A stretch of DNA of 8,968 nucleotides from Alphaproteobacteria bacterium. GTDB taxonomy: Bacteria > Pseudomonadota > Alphaproteobacteria > UBA6615. The notes under the pieces were generated by a model, which saw nothing but the letters and a program-made list of their open reading frames with translations, was not told the origin of the DNA and did not search any database. Of this stretch, positions 5,692 through 8,968 are shown piece after piece (positions within the stretch are counted from its first letter, which is position 1; every line of letters starts with the position of its first letter). The position numbers were made by a program, and so were the translations under genes. The stretch covers positions 1 through 8,968 of the forward strand of contig JABDJY010000225.1 in NCBI GenBank assembly GCA_013003285.1. Direction: 5' to 3'.

Positions 5692-6025
5692 GGCGAACAC
5701 TATGAAACCGATCCTCGATAAGGCGGAAGTATCGATCGACCTAGCCGAGAAATATTACCGCAGCAGCTTCGAGCGCGATGCTTCATTTGAAGTGCGTACA
5801 GATGAAGACCAGCTGGTCCTGAAGCTGGTATACAAGGGCGAAGGCGGGCGCGTCGCCGGCCTGCATCTGCATTATTTCCTGCTCGCTGATATACTCGAGG
5901 AAACAGCAAATTCAATTGCAGAGCATACGCCAATCGACGATGTGCATCGCGAACCACTGATCCGGGCAACAAAAGATCTGTTAAGAGCGCTCGAAAAAGG
6001 GCCGCGACCGCGCCGAAAAAAATAG
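5690..6025 (+). CDS. Hypothetical protein, 111 residues
   Basis: I do not recognise this protein. It is soluble, with no signal peptide, membrane segment or cysteine. An N-terminal helix (about 5-25) precedes a short predicted beta region (SFEVRTDEDQLVLKLVYKG), then HLHYFLLADILEETANSIAEH and a closing helix LIRATKDLLRALEKG. It ends in a basic tail, PRPRRKK, that could contact nucleic acid or acidic lipid. Start choice is uncertain: ATG 5690 is the longest ATG frame, TTG 5675 would add five residues, ATG 5702 would remove four, and none has a clear ribosome site. The reading frame is long for this lower-GC stretch and unopposed by a better one. It diverges from cytochrome c and converges on the CBS gene with a 70-bp gap. 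Confidence 0.7.
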   Translation: MANTMKPILDKAEVSIDLAEKYYRSSFERDASFEVRTDEDQLVLKLVYKGEGGRVAGLHLHYFLLADILEETANSIAEHTPIDDVHREPLIRATKDLLRALEKGPRPRRKK

Positions 6026-6095
6026 CTTCTTTGAGTTCAGCGGTTATCGTTTCTGTGGATGGATGAGCTGTTGCTACGGCCACGTCGAAGCGAAT

Positions 6096-6515
6096 CTAGA
6101 TCGTTTCCCAAAGTTTTTCCTGATGCTCGAGCTCTTCGACTTCATAGTCGAGGAAATCTCGCCGTGAGAGAATGCCAACGATCTTGCCATTCTCTACGAC
6201 AGGCAGATGACGAAAGTGTCCATCGTGCATACGGTGCAGGGCTTCAATCGCATTAAATCCCGGGCTGACCGTTTCCGGATCACGCGTCATTACTTCACCC
6301 AACGCTGTTATGTTGGGCTCAAGGCCAACGGCCACCACTTTCAGGACTAAATCGGTGCTTGTGAATATGCCAGTTAAATTGCCGTCGTAGGTGACCAAAA
6401 CTGAATGGACATTTTGCTCAGCCATGACCCGCACCGCTTCTTGAACAGTAGAGTCGGCAGAGAGTTCAAAAACATTCTGACCGAATACGATATCGGGGAG
6501 GACTTTTCTAACCAT
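6096..6515 (-). CDS. Two-CBS-domain protein
   Basis: A 139-residue cytoplasmic protein made of a CBS pair (Bateman module) and little else. CBS1 spans about 10-62 and CBS2 about 75-128. Each ends in the expected pattern, GIFTSTDL (49-56) and GILSRRDF (114-121), whose Asp commonly contacts nucleotide ribose. Such modules bind AMP, ATP, SAM or NAD-type ligands and report energy state to a partner protein. A short charged tail (VEELEHQEKLWETI) follows. The ATG at 6515 has only a weak AGAG upstream. It lies 26 bp after hsp20 on the same strand, so translation may depend on the shared transcript. Stand-alone CBS pairs near Hsp20 genes are often stress or low-oxygen regulated, which agrees with the FNR-type box upstream. 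The partner and ligand are unknown. Confidence 0.92.
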   Translation of the reverse strand: MVRKVLPDIVFGQNVFELSADSTVQEAVRVMAEQNVHSVLVTYDGNLTGIFTSTDLVLKVVAVGLEPNITALGEVMTRDPETVSPGFNAIEALHRMHDGHFRHLPVVENGKIVGILSRRDFLDYEVEELEHQEKLWETI

Positions 6516-6541
6516 ATGATTTTCTCTGCCAGTATCTCTGG

Positions 6542-6967
6542 TTAGACAGTTTTGACTTTGATACGAATTGCCTTTTCCTCCGCAGGGGCCGTTTTGGCGA
6601 TACGCAGCTTAAGAACCCCGTCCTTGTTTTCGGCGATGATTTTTTCGGTATTCGCATCTTCCGGCAATCGAAACGACCTTTGAAAGGCGCCATAGGACCG
6701 TTCGGCAAAGAAGAACGTGCGACCTTCCTCAGTTCGTTCGGAGTGTTTGTCGCCGCGCACTTTCAAAGTTCCGTCATGAACCGAAACATCTATATTTTCG
6801 CTGGGCACACCCGGCAGTTCAATATCAATCTCATAGTTTTGGTCGGTCGCTGAAGCATCGGTAGATGGGGCGAAGAAGTCGGCGATACGCTCACCAGCGT
6901 GACGCAATGGATCTGTCAGACTTGGCCACCAAACACTTTGACCCGCGGTGTGGGATTTTTCGACCAT
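6542..6967 (-). CDS. Small heat-shock protein, Hsp20 / alpha-crystallin family
   Basis: A 141-residue ATP-independent holdase that binds unfolding proteins and forms large oligomers. A short N-terminal arm with WW (13-14) and FF (31-32) precedes the alpha-crystallin domain (about 42-128). This contains YEIDIELPGV (45-54), the dimerisation-loop region ERTEEGRTFFFAERSYGAFQR, and the class signature ENKDGVLKLRI (113-123). The C-terminal I-x-I motif (IRI, 134-136), which links subunits, is present. AGGAG (6981-6977) is nine bases before the ATG at 6967. It is the first gene of a two-gene unit with the CBS protein. Length and motifs fit the common bacterial class A/C type rather than IbpA. No ROSE-type thermometer is apparent: the predicted leader is short. 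Confidence 0.96.
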   Translation of the reverse strand: MVEKSHTAGQSVWWPSLTDPLRHAGERIADFFAPSTDASATDQNYEIDIELPGVPSENIDVSVHDGTLKVRGDKHSERTEEGRTFFFAERSYGAFQRSFRLPEDANTEKIIAENKDGVLKLRIAKTAPAEEKAIRIKVKTV

Positions 6968-6990
6968 GGCGTAAAGCTCCTGTGATTTTG

Positions 6991-7039
6991 AAAGGCCAAA
7001 TTACCGCATGATTGTTCCAGAGGATTTGATCTGAATCAG
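6991..7039 (-). promoter_or_regulatory. FNR/FixK-type box and candidate hsp20 promoter
   Basis: TTGAT-CTGA-ATCAG (7026-7039) matches the FNR/FixK/DNR consensus TTGAT-N4-ATCAA at nine of ten defined bases. Its centre is at 7032.5. A weak minus-strand -10, TAATTT (7003-6998), would start transcription near 6991, putting the box at about -41.5, the usual place for class II activation, where no good -35 is needed. None is seen. The -10 was picked with the box in mind, so the spacing is supportive rather than independent evidence. Confidence 0.6.
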
Positions 7040-7186
7040 AGCTTGGGCGGTTGCCACTAAGTCCAACAAACTGGATGACTTCATAGAGAGATTGAACACA
7101 GTTCAGTTCATGACTGCATTGGGGCATTAGCGGTCTTAAACACCAATCTCGGTTTACAGCAGCTCTACCCCCTCCAAACAACGGAT

Positions 7187-7239
7187 AAAAAACGCTAAAA
7201 AGGCAGACATCGCTTGCACAGCTACAAAAGGTGTCTGCC
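7187..7239 (-). terminator. Orphan minus-strand terminator-like hairpin
   Basis: GGCAGACA (7202-7209) and TGTCTGCC (7232-7239) pair perfectly; CTT (7213-7215) with AAG (7228-7230) can extend the stem past a small bulge. Read on the minus strand the stem is followed at once by TTTTT (7201-7197), then AGCG and TTTTTT (7192-7187), a good intrinsic terminator layout. No minus-strand gene ends here: the nearest one upstream on that strand is the GST gene, which ends at 7899. Confidence 0.6.
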
Positions 7240-7302
7240 GAACGGACGCACTCATTGATCTGAGGCAAGGTATGTAACGTGCTGAAGAGCTAGGTTTAAG
7301 TA

Positions 7303-7773
7303 ATGAAACGTCTCCTTACCGCGCTTATCTTCATTTTGATGACCAGCATCGCCTTCGCTCAAGATTTCGATGCGGGATGGGCTGCTTATAGGCAAGGCGA
7401 TTATGAGACGGCGTTCGAAGCTTGGGCCGCACTGGCGAAATCAGGCGACCCCCAATCACAGACGGCGATAGGTTCCCTGTACTATCTGGGCCTCGGCGTG
7501 CGCCATGACCATGCCGAGGCGCACCGACTGTTTATGCTGGCTTCGGAACAGGGTTTCCCTAGTGCGCTACTAAGCCTCGGTATTTTCTACGCAGATCCCG
7601 ATAACGATCAAGATGTTGTGGAGGCGTATAAGTGGTTCCGTTTGGCCGAGAAGAAAGGGATGGCAGAGGGAGGATTGCGGCGGCATCGGCTCTCCGGAAA
7701 AATGACCTCCACTCAGATCGCCGCAGCGGAACGTTTGGTTCTCGATTGGCTTGATGCACATCCGGGCAGTTGA
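7303..7773 (+). CDS. Exported Sel1-repeat (TPR-like) protein
   Basis: A 156-residue protein with a clear signal peptide (MKRLLTALIFILMTSIAFA, cleavage expected before Q20), so likely periplasmic. A helix pair (AGWAAYRQGDYETAFEAWAALAKSG) leads into two Sel1-like repeats: about 49-84 (QTAIGSLYYLGLGVRHDHAEAHRLFMLASEQG) and 85-119 (LGIFYADPDNDQDVVEAYKWFRLAEKKG). Sel1 repeats form alpha-solenoids that mediate protein contacts; no enzyme activity is implied. The C-terminal helix QIAAAERLVLDWL resembles the closing segment of many short proteobacterial Sel1 proteins. The ATG at 7303 follows a weak AGG (7292-7294). The binding partner is unknown. It is transcribed divergently from hsp20 and converges on the GST gene. 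Confidence 0.92.
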   Translation: MKRLLTALIFILMTSIAFAQDFDAGWAAYRQGDYETAFEAWAALAKSGDPQSQTAIGSLYYLGLGVRHDHAEAHRLFMLASEQGFPSALLSLGIFYADPDNDQDVVEAYKWFRLAEKKGMAEGGLRRHRLSGKMTSTQIAAAERLVLDWLDAHPGS

Positions 7774-7802
7774 TAAAGGACATTGCTCCGTCTTAGGCCC
7801 TG

Positions 7803-7838
7803 CCGGGGGGTTTAATCGGTCATGATCACCCACCCCGG
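7803..7838. terminator. Hairpin between the convergent Sel1 and GST genes
   Basis: CCGGGG (7803-7808) pairs with CCCCGG (7833-7838), and GG (7809-7810) can add two pairs past a bulged A. On the plus strand only TTT follows directly, with TTTT eight bases later; on the minus strand there is no T run. It may slow or end transcription from the Sel1 side, but it is not a textbook terminator. The 125-bp gap holds no gene. Confidence 0.35.
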
Positions 7839-7898
7839 TTTGCGGCGGTTTTACTCCCCAAAACCAACCGTCACACACTCTGCAAAAAATGCGCCGGC

Positions 7899-8507
7899 CT
7901 ACGCCGCCAGGATGGCTTGGGCGCTGTCGCGCGCCATCATCCGGTCCATCCAGGCCGTGACGTTGCCCCTGTTCTCGAGCAAGGGGCCACCTTCGGGGGT
8001 CATTGCCAGATAGTTCAGCGCCGGCAGGACGAAGAGATCGGCCAATGTCACGCTGTCGCCGGCGAGATAGGGCGCGTCCGCCAAGGCTTCGTCGAGGATC
8101 TCGAGGCATTTCGCCGCTTCCGGAACGCCGGCGGCGATGATTTCCTCGTCGGAGGGGTCGCGCAGCAGCCGTTGGATGACAATTTTGCGAATAAAGGCCG
8201 GGTCCAGATAGGCGTTAAAGGCCGAAATCCATTGGTTCATGCGGGCGCGGCCGGCCGCATCGGCGGGCTGCAGGGCGGGGCCGTCGAAAGCTTCGTCGAT
8301 ATAGCGGGTGACAGCCAGCGCTTCGTACAGGGTGACATCGCCATGGGTCAGCGCCGGAACCTTGCCCCAGGGATGATGGGCGAGTGCTTCCGGGGTCCGC
8401 AGCATCACCGGATCATGGGTATAGGCGACGCCTTTTTCTTCCAGCGCCAAACGGCAGGCGCGGACATAGTTGCTTCCCGGAATGCCATGCAGAACGAGTT
8501 CAGCCAT
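7899..8507 (-). CDS. Glutathione S-transferase family protein
   Basis: A 202-residue cytosolic GST of usual length. The N-terminal thioredoxin-like domain (1-75) has SN at 12-13 in the catalytic Ser region, the cis-proline block GKVPAL (48-53) and YEALAVTRYIDE (61-72). The last is equivalent to the ES-x-AI-x-RYL glutathione-binding segment, but with Ala at 63 where Ser is usual. The all-helical C-terminal domain contains the N-capping box SVTLADLFVLP (152-162). GSTs conjugate glutathione to electrophiles or act as peroxidases or isomerases. I set the start at ATG 8507, where MAELVLHGIPGS begins the domain and GGGGAGAG lies a few bases upstream; the frame stays open to 8636 but adds only non-conserved residues. 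The A63 change may weaken glutathione binding. Class and substrate cannot be fixed by eye. Confidence 0.93.
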   Translation of the reverse strand: MAELVLHGIPGSNYVRACRLALEEKGVAYTHDPVMLRTPEALAHHPWGKVPALTHGDVTLYEALAVTRYIDEAFDGPALQPADAAGRARMNQWISAFNAYLDPAFIRKIVIQRLLRDPSDEEIIAAGVPEAAKCLEILDEALADAPYLAGDSVTLADLFVLPALNYLAMTPEGGPLLENRGNVTAWMDRMMARDSAQAILAA

Positions 8508-8692
8508 TTTTCTCTCCCCAGGTAACAGATTGAATTTCGCGATATTCATTTTCGCTGGAATTAGCGTGCCGCCAGAATAGGCCAGGAACGCCGGTGTCTT
8601 CAGGGTGCAAAAAGGTCGCAATTTTGGCGTGCGCACGGGATGGCAGACGGCAAACGCATTGGTTATAGTCCGGCCCGAAATCGGGAGGATTT

Positions 8693-8968
8693 ATGACTAT
8701 CAAAGTTGCCATCATCGGTTCCGGACCGAGCGGGTTTTACACTGCGGATTCGCTGCTCAAGAGCGGCCGCGACGTGGAAATCGATATAATTGAGCGTCTA
8801 CCGACCCCTTTTGGGCTGATCCGCGGCGGCGTCGCCCCCGACCATCAGACCACCAAGAAGGTCGCCAGGGCCTATGAGAAAACCGCGCTGAACGAGGCGG
8901 TCGCCTATTTCGGTAATGTGGAGGTCGGTAAGGACGTCACCATGGACGAGATGCGCGCCACCTACGAC
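8693..8968 (+). CDS. Ferredoxin/adrenodoxin-NADP+ reductase, FprA type (5' part)
   Basis: The first 92 codons of a flavoenzyme, cut by the window edge. VAIIGSGPSGFYTADSLLKS (5-24) is the FAD-binding GxGxxG dinucleotide fold. ERLPTPFGLIRGGVAPDHQTTK matches the adrenodoxin reductase signature (usually P-x-P-x-G-L-V-R-Y-G-V-A-P-D-H), here with Gly for Tyr. FGNVEVGKDVTMDEM continues as expected for the family. The enzyme passes electrons between NADPH and a ferredoxin, feeding cytochrome P450s, Fe-S assembly or similar routes. GGGAGG (8683-8688) lies four bases before the ATG. A small stem CCCG-AAAT-CGGG (8674-8685) overlaps the ribosome site, and TATAGT (8664-8669) is a possible -10 without a good -35. 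It is divergent from the GST gene. Confidence 0.93.
   Translation, partial: MTIKVAIIGSGPSGFYTADSLLKSGRDVEIDIIERLPTPFGLIRGGVAPDHQTTKKVARAYEKTALNEAVAYFGNVEVGKDVTMDEMRATYD

Larger units (their letters stand above)
6968..7302. other. Divergent intergenic region between hsp20 and the Sel1 gene
   Basis: 335 bases with low G+C (25/60 at 7081-7140). It holds the hsp20 ribosome site, the FNR-type box (7026-7039), the terminator-like hairpin (7187-7239) and a weaker FNR-like sequence TTGAT-CTGA-GGCAA (7255-7268) about 35 bp before the Sel1 ATG. I see no convincing protein-coding frame; the open minus frame crossing 6968-7268 has no ribosome site and no recognisable content, and it overlaps hsp20. Confidence 0.5.

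Noticed and set aside
6968..7000. ROSE-type RNA thermometer in the hsp20 leader
   Set aside because: The predicted leader is only about 25 bases, and I see no multi-stem structure or conserved anti-ribosome-site block.
6891..7268. 125-codon minus-strand frame across the hsp20 upstream region
   Set aside because: It overlaps hsp20, spans the regulatory region and terminator hairpin, has no ribosome site and shows no family features.
8508..8636. N-terminal extension of the GST to 8636
   Set aside because: The 43 added residues show no GST similarity, and a good ribosome site lies just before ATG 8507.

Overview
The window looks like a chromosomal segment of a high-GC alphaproteobacterium. Three things point there: a Usg-family gene (a small family I know only from Alphaproteobacteria), a CIRCE-controlled groES-groEL operon, and an FNR/FixK-type box. 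I cannot name the genus; something near Rhodospirillales is a guess. No rRNA, tRNA, CRISPR array, transposase, integrase or phage gene is visible.

Layout. 1-60 is probably the tail of a plus-strand gene. 84-180 is a run of three hairpins, including a C/G-rich palindromic repeat. 335-1647 is a two-gene plus-strand operon: a TerB-like protein and a beta-hydroxyacid dehydrogenase of the 3-hydroxyisobutyrate dehydrogenase family. It converges, with only 8 bp between stop codons, on a minus-strand marR-type regulator (1656-2162). In front of marR lies a pair of near-identical AT-rich operator-like sites. Further along the same strand come a strong groEL terminator (2277-2317), groEL (2348-4000), groES (4030-4347), CIRCE and a TTGACA promoter. 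Divergent from groES is usg (4635-4901).

The middle of the window (about 4440-7300) is clearly poorer in G+C than its flanks. I counted 48/60 G+C at 1321-1380 but 25/60 at 6361-6420. This part holds a membrane-anchored mono-haem cytochrome c (5171-5524, minus, TTG start), an unrecognised 111-residue protein (5690-6025, plus), and a minus-strand pair, hsp20 followed by a two-CBS-domain protein (6967 to 6096). An FNR-type box sits upstream of hsp20, about where a class II activator would bind. A well-formed minus-strand terminator hairpin at 7187-7239 follows no visible minus-strand gene, which raises the possibility of a small or antisense RNA.

The right end returns to higher G+C: an exported Sel1-repeat protein (7303-7773, plus), a convergent glutathione S-transferase-like gene (7899-8507, minus), and the first 92 codons of an adrenodoxin-reductase-type ferredoxin-NADP reductase (8693 to the window end, plus).

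Taken together this is a housekeeping and stress-response neighbourhood: heat shock (GroESL, Hsp20), possible oxygen or redox control (FNR-type box, cytochrome c, CBS sensor, ferredoxin reductase) and detoxification (GST, MarR). I see no complete novel defence or mobile system. The best leads are regulatory: the FNR-type box, the orphan terminator, the tandem MarR operator candidate and an unexplained 14-bp palindrome between groES and usg.
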